The position numbers and the translations under genes are program-made. A DNA stretch of 64,000 bases from Hyperoodon ampullatus. Lineage: Eukaryota; Chordata; Mammalia; Artiodactyla; Ziphiidae. A model generated the notes under the pieces. That model was not told the DNA's origin. It made no database searches and was given only the letters and a program-made list of their open reading frames with translations. How positions within the stretch are numbered: the stretch's first letter is position 1; each line of letters starts with the position of its first letter. The stretch covers positions 7,313,239 to 7,377,238 of the forward strand of contig OX457061.1 in assembly GCA_949752795.1 (NCBI GenBank), given 5' to 3'. Below, one piece after another: positions 24,120 to 36,222 of this stretch.

Positions 24120-24310
24120 GGGAAGCAACACCTGAGGGTGGGTGAGCTCAGACCCCGGGACGAATGACTTTTCTTCTCTAAGCCACAGTTTCTTCACCTG
24201 TAAAATGGGAATACTACAGTACCTCAGAGGCTTATTGTGAGAATTAAAAATAACGTAACGCACATATTATGGGACAACCCAAGGCCTGGCACAGAGGAAG
24301 GTGCACTACA
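24120..24310 (+). repeat. MIR SINE
   Basis: It contains cacagtttcttcacctgtaa, atgggaatactacagtacc, attgtgagaattaaa and aaggcctggcacagag. Confidence 0.65.
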
Positions 24311-24817
24311 CTTATCCCAACCCACATGCCATTGCAGAAACCCACCCAGAATTTAGTGGGGGAAGACACCCAGGAGAGCGCTAAGCCACAAGCACAAATA
24401 CCTCCAAGCTTCCCCAAGGCCCCCAGGACCTCCCAGGACTCAGAGACCATACTCAATGGCCTTGAACTTCTGGAGCCCAGGCTCAGGACCCCAGGACAGG
24501 ACAGAGACAGAGAGCTGGTGAGCGGTTCGCAGAACCACCCCTCAGGTGTCCAGCCTGGTCCACGTTGTTGATTTCCTCCTGCAGCTTCTCACAGATGGGG
24601 AAAGAAGTCAAAGAAATGACACGCTGCCCCCTTGGGCGACCACCCAAGCATGCTCCACCCCTATGCTGGCCTGCAGAGATTTGGCTTTCACACCTGAGCC
24701 GTGGCAGGCAGGCTAGGCTGTGGGTAAACAGGGCACAGAGAGCCTTTTGTTACAGCCCCAATAGAGAGGCTGGGAAAACTTCCCAGGCGGGAGGGAGGGG
24801 AGGCAGGAGGCTTGCGC

Positions 24818-24860
24818 CCCTCACCCCACCCCTCACCCCACCTCTCACCCCTCCTGGTAC
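24818..24860. repeat. C-rich short tandem repeat
   Basis: About four imperfect copies of a roughly 10-bp unit like cctcacccca occur in tandem. Confidence 0.85.
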
Positions 24861-25564
24861 CTTGGGGAGGCTGTCCCTCCAAGGCTCTCCCAGGGAAGGG
24901 GGAAGGGTCACACCCAAGAGGCCGGAGGAAGACACTGGGTCACGGGGCTTGTCCCGGGAGTGCTCTGGGCCTGTGAATCTGCTCCTTGGTCAGCACCCTG
25001 GGGCCTCTTTTGCTCCCAGAGCAGGAGGGGAGGAGAGGGCCCGCTCTGGTGCACACGGCCCGCACCCGCCCCAGCACAGGCACTGCCCTGGAGGTCCCCA
25101 CACCCAGCCGGGGAGAGTGCGGGCTGGGGGCACCACCTGGCTCCATGCACCCTGTGTAGAAGGGCACACCCTCACTTTCCGGGGAAAGAAGAGGGGAGAC
25201 GCCCAGGGTGGGAGCGGGGAGGGAACAAGTTTCAGTTCCAAACTCCTCTCCATGTGGGCTGGGCCTCCCAAACAGGTTGGTCCTCATGCTCCTCATGCAA
25301 ACTTGCAAGGGTACAGGTGGCCTGGCGGGGGTGGGGGGGGAAGGGTGACAGGTGAAGGACACCCACCTGGGGCTTCCCGCAATGGTTCCCCGAGCCAAGC
25401 ACTCAGAGGCAGCAGGCCAGGCCTGAGGCTCAGGCCAACCCCTCACCCCACCAGGCTGGCGTGTTACTGACATGAGCTCGGGGTCACTGACGTGGACTGC
25501 AGGCCAGCATTGCGCCTGGCACTTCCTGGGCCTCGGCCCCCAATTTCCAGGAACATAGGTACGG

Positions 25565-25870
25565 CGGCTCCCCACTTCACCAGCATGTGACCTTGGGAAA
25601 GTCACTTCCCTCCCAGGGCTCTGGTTTCCTCATCCATGAAGTGGCCGCTGAGTCTACTCCTGGTAGGGCAGTGGAGAGGACTGAACGAGGAGGTCCACGG
25701 AAAGCTTTTGGCTCAGGGCCTGCCACGCGGTGAGACTGTAACGTCAGCTGCTGTTACCATCATGGGAGGTTTTATCAGTCCCTTTAGGGGTGTGAAATCT
25801 GAGGCCCAGAGAGGTTAACTGACCTGCCCAAGGCCACACAGCTAGAAGAAGATGATGGGGAAGATCACCT
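25565..25870. repeat. Two MIR fragments in opposite orientation
   Basis: 25565-25745 reads plus (tgtgaccttgggaaagtcac, tttcctcatccatgaagtgg). 25750-25870 reads minus (tgaggcccagagaggttaac, aaggccacacagctag). Confidence 0.65.
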
Positions 25871-27004
25871 AGGTCTGCCTTTCCATTGTGCCCACCTGTC
25901 TCAAAGGCCAGCAGGTCTCCTGGACCTACCTGGGCACCCAGAGAACCCTGGAAATGCTTCCTGGGACAAGACCCCCATTTCCGGAGGGGTACATGGAATC
26001 AAGGTCACTGCAGGGAACTCTAGCAGGCCATACTCAGGAAACTTTGCGGGGGAGCCCAGCTCTGGGTTTGAGCCCGGAAGCTAGGTGCTGGGTCTGGGCC
26101 CATGGCGGGCAGAAGGGCCTTGAAGACAGGCCTTGATCTGCTTTGAACACCAGCACCGCTTTCCTAGACAGCGTACGAAAAGTGGGCAGGAGCACCCAAG
26201 GGAGGCCGCAGACTCATCTGCTGAGATCCAAGGGGATTGGGACCAAGGGGGCCTGGCCGAGGGTAAGCCGTCTGTTGCCTGGCTCTCTGGGCTGGTGGGG
26301 GGCTGCCCCCAGGGATCCTGACCCAGGGCACCAGCCGGGAGATGTGACAGAAGGATTCCTATGCCGCCCCACCCGGTCAGCACGTTTGCCAACAGGCCAA
26401 CTCTGCCGGGGGCATGAGGTTGGCAGTGGCGCCTCTGAGGGTGCCCAGGTGCCATGTGAGAGCCATGGAATTTTACAGCCACTTTTACTCCAGTGGAACA
26501 CGGCTCCCAGCACGAGGCTGTATCGCAGTGTCTATTTAATTTTGAGGTTTTAAGTCCTCAAGAGACGGTTAAACAAAGAACTTTTTACGAGATGTGAGAT
26601 GCAGTAGAAACGCGTCGGGAAAGCGCACAGGGAGATGTTTGTGGCTGGGTGTAAAAGCTGTTCTAGAAACCTCATCCGCTCGCACATACACACTGAAATC
26701 CAGGGCCTGAGGGAGCCCAGCCCCACTCCCACACCAAGGGCGAGCCTTCTGGCGGCAGCTGGTGGGGACCGGCGCCGACAGAGTCGCGCTGGTCAGTGTT
26801 GGCCGGCACAATCGGAAGACCCCCAGCCTCACGACGGCCTGCGGAGTGTCTTCAAAGTGCAGGTTCCTGGGCCCACCCCCCAACTCGGACTCTGCAGGCC
26901 TGCGGTGATGGGTCCAGGGGAACCAGCATTTTGAACAAGCTCTCGGGAGACTCTGAAGCACCCCGAAGCCCGAGAACCTAGAGAAAGAGACAAACGGAAG
27001 GTGG

Positions 27005-27165
27005 GGTAGAAAGAGCACAGGCTGCCAAGGCAAAGAGACCCGGGTTCACATCCCGGCCCTGCCACCTGAACCGTACGACTCTGGGCGGAGCCCTCGTGCC
27101 TCGAGCCCTGGTCTGCTCGCCTGTAAAAGTGACACAACCTCACCCAGGAGGCGATGGCGGGTGAG
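27005..27165 (+). repeat. CpG-retaining MIR fragment
   Basis: It reads aaagagacccgggttcacat, cccggccctgccacctga and gcctgtaaaagtgacacaac. It has kept an unusual number of CpGs for an ancient SINE. Confidence 0.6.
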
Positions 27166-28323
27166 ATGGCAAACTTCACAGTGACCGGCGCGCCGCCTGG
27201 GCTCGGACCGCGGCCACCGTGGACGTGAAGGCTCTGCCGCTGGAAGGAGGGCGAGCAGGGCATCGTCCACCGAGAGGCCAGCTCCCGGGCTCCCACAGGA
27301 AGCGGCCTGTGCCAGAAGGAAAAAGACTCCAGCAAAGACTGGGAGAAAGAAACGGGGGAGAGGGAGAGGGTCCGGACGGAGAGCTGAACGTCGCCAGCCG
27401 AGGGACGCACCTCTGCACAGACCTCACTCCCAGGGTGGTCCCTGCCGAGCCAGGCTGCCAGGCCGGGGGTTCCTCCTGCCGAAACCCGGCCTGAGGTGTC
27501 TACACCCCAGCAGAGCATCTCTAGACCCAGGTCCCAGGGCAACACCCCCCCTGCCCCCAACCCCGTCGCCTCACCTGTCCACCCTCAAGGCTAAAACCTG
27601 AGAGGAGCGTCCGGGGGACCAAGATCGGGCCGTCCACCAGGACAGCCAGGTGAACGGACTCAGGGCCAGGCTCAGGCCAACGCAACACAGCAGCCCCTGC
27701 CTCAGGCAGACAGAGGAGGCCAAAACCTGGAGGCCAAAACCTCTCAGGCTGGCCCATGCCATTCCTCCCTGGCACAGAGGAGGAATTCTGATCTCAGATA
27801 AGTAGGACCTGCTGCTTCCTGCTCATCACTGGCCAGAGACCTCGGCTCAGGCTTCCCCTCTTGCGGGGGGAGGTAAGAGTTCCTCAAAACCAACAGGAAA
27901 CTCCTACAGGGCAGGGCTGGGGTTTGCTGACCTTGTCCCAGTAAACAGGATAGTCAACAAAATCACACATCAGGCACTTCCCACCCCCCTCTGCTGCTGA
28001 AAATGCCCCGACAAACAGCTCACAAACCCCAGAATGGGGAGACAGGGGGGCAGTGGGGGCGGGAGGAACGGAAGCATGTCGGGACCAGCTGACAGGACTC
28101 ACCCACAGCTCTACGCTCGCCTGGGAAAGAAGTCCAGGGCAGACCATTAAACGAAACAAGAGCAAGCTGCAAACCAGCAGCTCTAACAGGACTTGGTTTT
28201 AGGAAAATAAGCAAATGGTAAAAATACATGTGGGAGAACCTAGCCCTCCTCACTCAAATCTCTGGAGATAGAGATCAAGGGAGACTCTCACTTTCTACAT
28301 GACATTAAAATCAAGACATTATA

Positions 28324-28650
28324 GGGACTTCCCTGGTGGTGCAGTGGTTAAGAATCCACCTGCCAATGCAGGGGACACGGGTTTGATCCCTGGTCCGGGA
28401 AGATCCCACATGCCTCGGAGCAACTAAGCCCATGCGCCACAACTACTGAGCCTGCGCTCTAGAGCCCGCGAGCCACAACTACTGAGCCCACGCACCACAA
28501 CTACTGAAGTCCGTGCGCCTAGAGCCCGTGCTCCGCAACAAGAGAAGCCACCGCAATGAGAAGCCCACGCACTGCAATGAAGAGTAGCCCCCACTCGCCG
28601 CAACTAGAGAAAGCCCACACACAGCAAGACCCAACGCAGCCGCCAAAAAA
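28324..28650 (+). mobile_element. CHR-type SINE, long subtype
   Basis: It starts gggacttccctggtggtgca, carries the tRNA-like B-box region (acacgggtttgatccctg) and ends in cagccgcc plus an A tail. Confidence 0.93.
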
Positions 28651-28889
28651 AAAAAAGCCTAGATGGGAGAGGTGGAGGCAGGGAGCCCTCGGACACAGAA
28701 CAAAGGACCCCAGCCCAGGATTCCAGGACCTGGCTCAGGTCCCACATCCCTGCCTTCTTCCCGATGAGTTTGGGCAAGTTGCTTCCTCCCTCTGAGCCCC
28801 AGTTTCCATGTCTGTAAACGGGGGATCAAGGCCACTCCCTGAGCTTCCGCAAATGACCAAAGAGGTCACTGATAAGGTTTGTTTTACAA

Positions 28890-29155
28890 ATTATTAAGCA
28901 GCTTATACATACACCTGCTATGATTAGGGAACACGTTCTAGGACACCCTGTGCTACCTTCCCTATATCAACATATTTAATCTTCAAAATACCCTAAAGGG
29001 AGGCAAGGTGCTAATATTATCCTCTTTCCATAGATGAGGAAACTGAGGCTCAGAGAGGTACAGTGACTGGCCCACAATCACTTGTGGAGCACGTGACAGC
29101 TGGGACTCAAACCCAGGTCTGACTACAAAGTCTGGGTCCTAACCAGTGCACGCTC
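28890..29155 (-). repeat. MIR SINE
   Basis: A nearly full-length reverse MIR: catatttaatcttcaaaa, tccatagatgaggaaactga, ggctcagagaggtacagtga, ctcaaacccaggtctgac. Confidence 0.8.
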
Positions 29156-31099
29156 CTGCCTTTGGAAACTGTTTTCCAAAGCACAGGCCGAGGAACCCCT
29201 GTCCCCAAAGACGTCCACGTGATCAAATAAGTGTGGGGAAACACGACTCGCTAGCCCCCTCTCAGAGACTCGCCATGCTCTCAGTGAGCTCTGAGCCATC
29301 CTTCAAGGCTCTGAGAAGTCCTGCAGCACAGACTACGACAAGGTATTTTTCCCGGAGTCACCTGACCACTGTGACCAAAGAAACTGGTGCTCCACAGAAC
29401 ACACCTCAGGAAATATGGTCACAAGACAGCATGAACAACCACCCAGAGTGACAAAAACCAGGGGCTCGCCATACAAGTTCACGCCAGCCTGAGTATGGCA
29501 ACCACGTTCTACTCAGCTGGCCACTGAGTCAGGAGAAGGAGGAAGAATTCTGTTTTCCGGCATCTCTGCCCTAGAAGCCCAGGCCTTCCATAGAGAAGAG
29601 CAAAGGGCTGCAGGGACAGAGACACCACCCTTTGCCCTCCAGGCACCTGCTCAGGCGTGGCTGGCCTGGAGGGTGGGGGCCCAGTCCTTACCCTGCGGAT
29701 GGCTCTGCTATCTGCGAGTTGGCTGTCGGTGCTGAGGCTGGCCCACGTCTGTCTGGGCAGGGTCCTGGCATTCCTTTTGCTCCATGGAAGCTGCCTCCCT
29801 ACAAGGAAGCAAGAGCTACAGTCAGTTGGGACGTGTGTGACTATCAGCGTTACCTGCTGTGCTGCCGACAGTTTCGGAGCCCCTGCTCGGTGCAGGGCCT
29901 GGGCTGGGCTCTGGGGTGATGATAGAGAATCAGACAGTCTGCGGGGGATATGCCAAGGCAACAATTACAACTGGCTGTTGAGAGCCCGGAGCTCTGCTGG
30001 GGGGAGCCCCGGCCCTATGGGAACATGGAAGAAGCACTAGACCTAGACTAGTAGGGTCAGGGAAGGCTCCCCAGAGAGGGTGTTGCCTGAGCTGACTGCT
30101 GGGGAAGAGTGGCAGTTGGAGAGAGAGCATTCCAGGGAGAAGGAGCAGCACGTTTGCCTGGAGGGGAGAGAACACGACATCTGGAGCCTGCTGAGTGTTC
30201 CTGGCTGGATCTAGGACTGGAGGCGGGAAGTGGCAGGAGGTGAGCTACAGCAGGGTGAGCTGGATCCAGGCAGAGACACACCCTCAACCCAGACACATGA
30301 GTTCGACTCAAACACAAAACCCAACCATCATCTATAGTCAAGAAGCGTTTAGTGAGCATCTACTACATGCCAGGCACTCTGCTCAGAACTGTTCACAGGA
30401 GTGAACAAGACAAGTTAGGAGGGTGGGGAGAGAAGTGTGGTCAGGCTACAGCAGGGTAGGGGGAGTATTTAAACCAGCCAGGCGCTGGGAGTGTGGCCCA
30501 GCCATCAAGGAAGGCCAAAGGATAAGGAGGAGTTAGCAGGAAGGGGGGCGGCGAGGCGTGGTTACACAGACAAAGGGATCGTGGAGCCTTTCAGCTGTTT
30601 ACACCACGGAACATTTATCACACCTACTCAATGCTAGGCACTGTGCTAGGAGGAAAGAAGCAGGAGATGGTCTCCAGCCTCACAGGGAGACAGTCTGGCA
30701 ATCCCACACAGAATGAGGGCAGCTAGACAGTGAAGCACCTGGGTCTATAAAGGCACAGAAGCCATGGGAGCCAGCCTCTACCCCTACCCCTACCCTCCTT
30801 GGCAAAGAGAGGGATACCCACTGAGGCTGGGAAAGCCAGTCACTTGCCCATGACAGAGACAGGCCCAGAACTCAGGCCTCTGGACTCACTGGCACTGATT
30901 CTTCTAACCCTTCCTCTTCCAGGAAACACACGCTGACCACCCCTTACACATTCACCCACAGCTAATGCCTCTTTCCTCTGGGCTGCCTCTGTAATATTTC
31001 TAGTATTATGCTGGCCACTGTATCAACGTATTTCTGTCTGCCTCTCCTCCCAGACTGTAGCCATTCCTGGCCCAGACCAGGCACTTACCAAAGGATGGT

Positions 31100-31123
31100 T
31101 GAATGAATGAATGAATGAATGAG
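31100..31123. repeat. (GAAT)n microsatellite
   Basis: Five tandem gaat units are present, probably expanded from the end of an L2-like repeat (ctgtagccattcctggccca precedes it). Confidence 0.85.
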
Positions 31124-32914
31124 AGTCAAGGGATGGAGAGATGGTGTGCTGGGCTCCAGGGCCCCACATCCAACCCACCTGACTCCCCATGAAAGCCTCT
31201 GAAAACCCAGAATCACCTCCACTCTCAGGAGAGTCAGGAAGCAGGCCGATCCCTTCACTCCAACTCCTGTGGGTGAGGTCCAGGCCAAGCCAGCTCCCTG
31301 AGTTCTGACCCACTGGGACATCCTCAGGAGCCTCCACTGTCCAGAAAGGCTATTCGAAGTTTGCAGAGGAAACAGCTTCCTAGTGGGTGTGCCCAAGGGA
31401 TGGAGTATTTGGTTGAGTTCCAGGGGGAAGTCACAAATATTTCTTGGGCTCCTGCTCTGTGCCTCACAGCCCCCGGAAGGCAGAGGGGCATTAGAGCTAA
31501 CCCCAAAGAATCTCTAAAACTGGGAAGACAGGGAGGCAGGGGCCAGTCATTCACGCCCCAGCACCTCTCCAAAAGCCAGTCCTCCAGCACTGTCATCTGT
31601 CCTTGCCTCCCCTCCTGAGCCAGAGGAAAACTTGACCTTCACGAAGGCAATGCCAGTGTGACTGAGCCGTGGGCACTGCCCAGTCCCTCTGAACAAAGCC
31701 CTCACTCCCCCATCCCCTCCACAGGAGGGATCACCAACCTCAGACCTCCTCCTCCTCCTGCCTCCAGTCTGTCTGTCTGCCACTCTGCGCAAAGGGCAGG
31801 ATACAGTTCGTCAGGGGTAAAAGGTACTCCTAATGGAAAAGGTGGGAGAGGCCCCTGGGAGCCTTTCAGCTCCCCCAAATCCTTCCTCCACAATTTAGGC
31901 CCAAATTCCCTTTCCCGCCCCAAGCTCTCTCCCTCCTCATCCTCACACCTCATCCTCAAAAGGCTTCCGGGGGTAGGGCAGGAGAAGAGCCCTCCGGGGA
32001 GCATGGTCACCAAGGGGCAGCCCCACCCTTCCAGCCAAGTCCCCACCAGGACGAGGTTGCCAGCCACCCCCCAACCATCTCTCCTCCTTTCCAAAAAAGG
32101 CAGCATGTGCATCAGCTAAGAAGCAGCCCAATCTTGGTTCAGTCCAGTCCAGACCAGGGGAAAGAAGTAATCAACAAAAGGAGCAGAATCATCATGAACC
32201 TCAAGAACCAGCGGCTATGCTGCTTCAGCTGGGGAGCCAACTTTGCTGGGTCTCCAGCCCAGACCTCATCAGACCTGGCTCTCAGGCCCATCTGGATGCA
32301 CAGGACACCGGCAGGGTCCGGAGCCTCAGACCCTGGACTGGGCTTCCCAGCAACCCCAGCCCAGACAGGCCCCACGAGCCTAGCCAGGGATCTGCCCCCA
32401 AGTCAGGGCACAGTTCCAGCCCAGTCAAGAGGAGGGAGGGGTGTAAGGGAAGAGGAAGGGGCCAGGAACCCAGGAGAAGAGAGCAAGGGGAACCTCTGAA
32501 AACAGAAAAAAAAAGCTGCCAAGGAGAAAGCCCAGAGGTGGAACCTCTAGTAAGGGGGGCGTGTGTGTGTGGAGGGGTGAGGATCTGGGGGAACCCAGGA
32601 GATGACAAGGGGACCTGGGGAGCCGAGGCGGAAACTCCCGGTTATGTAGAGCGCAGGGAGGCACTGGGGTGCCTGGGAGGGGGCTCGCGCGCCGCGGCAC
32701 CAGGGAGAGGCGGGGGGGCCCCGGTGACCCGGGGGATGGGGAACCCGGAGGTAGGCCGAACTGAGCTGCCGCGGGAGGTCCCCAGGGAGCCGGCCCTGGC
32801 GGGCAGAGCCCAAGCTACCCAGGGTGCCCGGGGCCGGGCAGCTGGCCGGGGACGTACAGGAGTGGATTTCGAGAGGTGACAGCTCGCACCCCCTTCCCCA
32901 CCCCACCCACTCAC

Positions 32915-33050
32915 CTGGGCCCGCCGCGCGCGGCCGCCCAGCCGGCAGCCCCGAGCCCCTGCTGCTCTGTCCCGCCGCCAGCGGCTGCGCCCCTCCGGCG
33001 CCTCCTTTTGTTTGTCCCTCACTGCACCACTCAGCCTCCTCCGCCCCGGA
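32915..33050 (-). other. LRRC8A: Probable LRRC8A non-coding first exon
   Basis: The minus strand reads into the donor GGGCCCAG|GTGAGTGG at 32914, a strong consensus donor in the CpG island at the expected place for LRRC8A exon 1. The transcription start (about 33040-33060) is inferred from position near the ETS-CRE site. Confidence 0.5.
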
Positions 33051-33060
33051 AGTGACGTCA
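33046..33060 (+). promoter_or_regulatory. ETS-CRE composite site CCGGAAGTGACGTCA
   Basis: An ETS/GABPA core (CCGGAAGT) overlaps a full palindromic CRE (TGACGTCA), and C follows. This fused arrangement is a known composite of housekeeping, often bidirectional, mammalian promoters. The CRE half is symmetric, so it could serve both genes. Confidence 0.85.
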
Positions 33061-33067
33061 CCTTCGG

Positions 33068-33075
33068 GCGCGAAA
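33068..33075 (-). promoter_or_regulatory. E2F-like site
   Basis: The plus strand reads gcgcgaaa, the complement of the E2F consensus TTTCGCGC, 8 bp from the ETS-CRE site. Confidence 0.5.
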
Positions 33076-33092
33076 GGGGCTACTAGGGCGTT

Positions 33093-33101
33093 GCCATCTT
33101 T
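33093..33101 (+). promoter_or_regulatory. YY1-like site (first)
   Basis: The sequence gccatcttt fits the YY1 core GCCATnTT. Confidence 0.5.
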
Positions 33102-33142
33102 TTGAGGGGAGCTCTCTTCACGCCTGCACCCTCTCCCTGCAG

Positions 33143-33153
33143 GCGCCATGTTG
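33143..33153 (+). promoter_or_regulatory. YY1-like site (second), near an ETS-like gcggaagtag
   Basis: The sequence gcgccatgttg fits the YY1 core; a further ETS-like gcggaagtag lies at 33161-33170. Both are close upstream of the likely KYAT1 start. The ATG inside the motif is not a supported translation start. Confidence 0.5.
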
Positions 33154-33169
33154 CTTTGGGGCGGAAGTA

Positions 33170-33258
33170 GCGGAGCCCGGGCTAGGCCCCCTTAAAGGGA
33201 CAAGGACGGCTGTAACCTTCGGCGCCTGCGGACGAAGGGTGAAGCGGCCGAGGCAGGG
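33170..33258 (+). other. KYAT1: Probable KYAT1 non-coding first exon
   Basis: The GC-rich segment ends in the donor GGCAGGG|GTGAGT at 33259. KYAT1 coding sequence begins 22.6 kb downstream, so a 5' UTR exon in the CpG island is expected. The 5' limit is a guess. Confidence 0.45.
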
Positions 33259-33679
33259 GTGAGTAGCTGGTGCTTGAGCGTTGCTGCCCCGAGGTCAGGT
33301 GCCGAGGCGGGAGGGCCTGGAAACCGGTTCCAAGGTTGACTGTGCCAGACTACTCGCTGCGTTTGGTGCTTCTGATATAGCGGAGTGGCTACGCTGAAAG
33401 GTTGACCCAGCCGGGAGCTGTTGCGCGCGCTACTCGCCGACCCGCACTCGGACACTGGGACCCGCCAGGCTGGTCCTCTCTGCACCCCCATCCCCCGCCC
33501 CACCCCCACCCCCGCGATCGTACGGTACCGGTGGGGAAGAGGGAGCCCAAGGCAACTGGGCGAATTCTGGGCAGAGCTGGGGTTGGAACCGGGTGCCGGA
33601 CTCCAGCTCGACAGCTCTAGGGATCCCGAGTCCTCGGAGTTCCCAGATGGATAATAGTAACGGCAAGCACGCCAAAAGA

Positions 33680-33970
33680 GAATCCATACAATGGAATACT
33701 ATGCAGCCGCTAAAAAGAAAGTGTTCAATATGCACTAATATGGGACCACTTCCAAGATACCGTAGATGGAAAAGGCAAGGGGCGAAAAGAACAGCACTGA
33801 TCGGTGCTACCGTTTGTGTGAAAGAACGCGTGTGGGGGCATGGGTGTCTGCCGGTGTGTGCACCAGCCAGCTGGTGAGATGCACGAGTTGTTAACTGTGG
33901 TGGCCTCCGACAGGAGAACCGGGGTCGTGGGTGCCCGGACAAGGGGGAAGAATTTACTACCAAGCGCACA
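33680..33970 (+). mobile_element. Old L1 LINE 3' fragment
   Basis: It reads caatggaatactatgcagcc, gctaaaaagaaagtgttcaa and gtgctaccgtttgtgtgaaa, the layout of an old L1 ORF2 end and 3' UTR. It begins about 400 bp after the KYAT1 first-exon donor. Confidence 0.7.
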
Positions 33971-33999
33971 GGTTGGTTAAAAATAAAGTGGGATGCTGC

Positions 34000-34170
34000 A
34001 GATAATAACTGGCTCCCATTTATCTAGCTGACCAGTGCCTGGTTTCAGCTCTCCTGCTGAGAGGTCTTGTATTTCCCCATTATTAGAGGAGGAAACAGTC
34101 TCAGAGATTAGGGACCTTAGTAATATCTCATAGCCAGGAAGTGGAAAAGCTGGAATTTGAGCCAGGGCGG
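34000..34170 (-). repeat. MIR SINE
   Basis: It contains ccattattagaggaggaaac, agtctcagagattagggacc, catagccaggaagtgg and atttgagccagg. Confidence 0.65.
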
Positions 34171-36222
34171 ATTTTATGCTAATGCCCACCATTCTTCCTC
34201 ATCCCACTCCCTCCTGAAAGGCTTTTTTGTTATCAACCATGCAACACTGAGCTTGGGTCCTGGCACCCAGCAGGCATCCAGCAGCTATTTATTGGCTGTT
34301 TATTGACTGAGCAAGTGGAACAGACAGGAGACAGGAGACAACCAGCAGTGCAAAATGAAGAGAGGCACACATTGGAGGCCAGAACCCTTTCCAGCCTTGA
34401 GACTCTGGACCTGGCATGTACTTCCCTGAGCCTCCATGTCCCCTCCTGTAGAACTAACTACAGTCACTGACACTGAGTGCTCCCTCGTGTCCTACTTTGT
34501 GCTTTACATGCAGACTATCTCCATTTTACAGGTCAGTAGGTGAAGTACAGAGAAGTTAAGAAAGTTGCCCATCACAACATTGTAAATCAACTGTACTTCA
34601 ATTTAAAAAAAGTTGCCAAAAAAAAGTTGCCCAAAGCGGGTCCCCACAAGTCCTCACTCCTCCACTTCTGGAGAGGTTGTTGAGCTCCTTGGTCTCTCCC
34701 TCAGCGTCCTGGGATCATCAGCACTAATTATTTGAGACGCCTCAGATGGGCTAGTTGAGCTGCCAGAGGCTGAGGAGCTGATGTAGAACAGGACAGACAG
34801 ACAGTTCCTGTCCTTGGAGTCTGGTCAGGGCAACAGACAACCCAGCAATTAGCACCTGTGATGAACACTGTGGTGGGTGAGCAGAAGCTCAGTCCTTGGG
34901 AGCACAGAGGAGGTAGCACCTAGTCCAGCCCCTACTCCAGCCCAGGTGGAGTCACAGAGGGCTTCTCAAAGGAGGTAACTTTTAATCTGTGACTGAAAGA
35001 TACATAAGATATCTGGGAGGAGAAATGATGAAGCTGGAGACTGGAGCAGAGACGCCCTCATGCCTGAAGATAACTGACATGATCAGAGACTATGCAGGTT
35101 AGAAATGATCAGTCTGGCTTCTGCCTGAATTGCTCTTTCCTCCTAGAGAATGTCTCCTCATGGCAACATCTGTGGCTTCCCACCCTCCAGACCACACTTA
35201 ACCTTCTGCATCCCCAAAGGGAAGGACTCCCTAATTTCATAATCCAGATGGAGGCAACAAAGGAACACAAGAGAGCTAGCAGTGAGGAAGTCCTTCCCAC
35301 TGATGCCCCCTCCCCCCATTCATTCGGCCCCCAGAGTGGCAGCCCACTTGCTGACGTAGAAACTCTGCCCGTGTGAACAAAGGTGTGTCAACACAGGAAT
35401 GTCCCTCCTGTCTCCCTGGCCATCTGTGCCCGCTGGGGTTATCAGGTTGCCTGTGTGCTGGGACATCTAGCTGGGCATGCCCCCCCGCTTCTGTAGCCAG
35501 CAGGCCAAAGTCACTCCAGCTGCAGCAGGTGAGGAATCACCGTTGCTCCTGCCCTAACAGACCTGGGGCCACATCCCACTCTCAGATGGCACTGCCATCT
35601 CCCTGAAATATTTCCCAAACCCTCATCTCACTTCCTCATTCTTGGACAGTGATACAAGCTTTGGATTCACAGCTGGGGTCCTTCTGTGCTTTTCTAAGAC
35701 TTTCACTTTGGGTAAGTCATTTCCCCACTCTGAGAGTTTCTCCATCTGTAAAACTGATATGACGCTCTCTAGTCTTCCTGCCAGGCACTAAATACGTATA
35801 CATATATTGTTTTTGCTTGCATGTGTAAAACTGCCCTAAAGAGTGAGATTCCGATTCTGGATCTGGATCCTGTGCCAGGAGGAAAAAGGAGTGGCTTTCC
35901 TACTGTGTAGCTAACTTAGGATCCCCACCCGCCAACCCCTCTGGCCCCGAACCTGCAGTCTGGGCTCGCCATTTCTCTCTCTTTTGCCAATTCCAAAGCC
36001 AAGGAGAACTGTGTCTAAGTCAGTGTACTTGTTAGGGCTCCCCAGATAGGCCGTCACCTCCCTTGGGGCAGAACCGTTGACTTGACAAGTTTTCACCAAA
36101 CACTGGTCTTGTAGGGACTCTGTGTTTTTAGATCCAAAACAAACAAACAGAAAAATCAGGATTCATTATCTGCAGGAGATTTTGTTGTTCTCTTTGGTTA
36201 ACTAAGTTTTATGGAAAGTCTT

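Larger units (their letters stand above)
15744..32914 (-). other. LRRC8A 5' intron(s)
   Basis: This is about 17 kb between the probable first exon and the coding exon. It may contain one or more small non-coding 5' UTR exons, which cannot be recognised from sequence alone. It holds three CHR SINEs (16285-16405, 22655-22984, 28324-28650), a degenerate L1 (21140-22640), an L1 3' fragment (18870-19265), several MIRs, a TG microsatellite and a 30-bp tandem duplication. No coding exon is recognisable. Confidence 0.75.
32600..33300. promoter_or_regulatory. LRRC8A/KYAT1 bidirectional CpG-island promoter
   Basis: This GC- and CpG-dense block separates the divergent 5' ends of LRRC8A (minus) and KYAT1 (plus). 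It has no TATA box. It contains an ETS-CRE composite (33046-33060), an E2F-like site (33068-33075) and two YY1-like sites (33093-33101, 33143-33153) within about 110 bp. Probable first-exon donors lie on both sides, 32914 on the minus strand and 33259 on the plus strand, about 345 bp apart. Head-to-head arrangement of these genes is known in human. Confidence 0.85.

Noticed and set aside
24565..25470. 301-residue plus-strand open frame in the LRRC8A 5' intron
   Set aside because: Composition is low-complexity (Gly, Pro, Arg), and it overlaps no known exon of the locus.
32217..32879. 220-residue plus-strand frame near the LRRC8A/KYAT1 promoter
   Set aside because: It runs through CpG-island sequence antisense to the start of LRRC8A intron 1 and has no recognisable similarity.
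33143..33153. ATG in gcgccatgttg as a KYAT1 start
   Set aside because: It is in a YY1-like promoter motif and gives a short frame that does not join the KYAT1 coding exon, whose own ATG (55902) matches the family.
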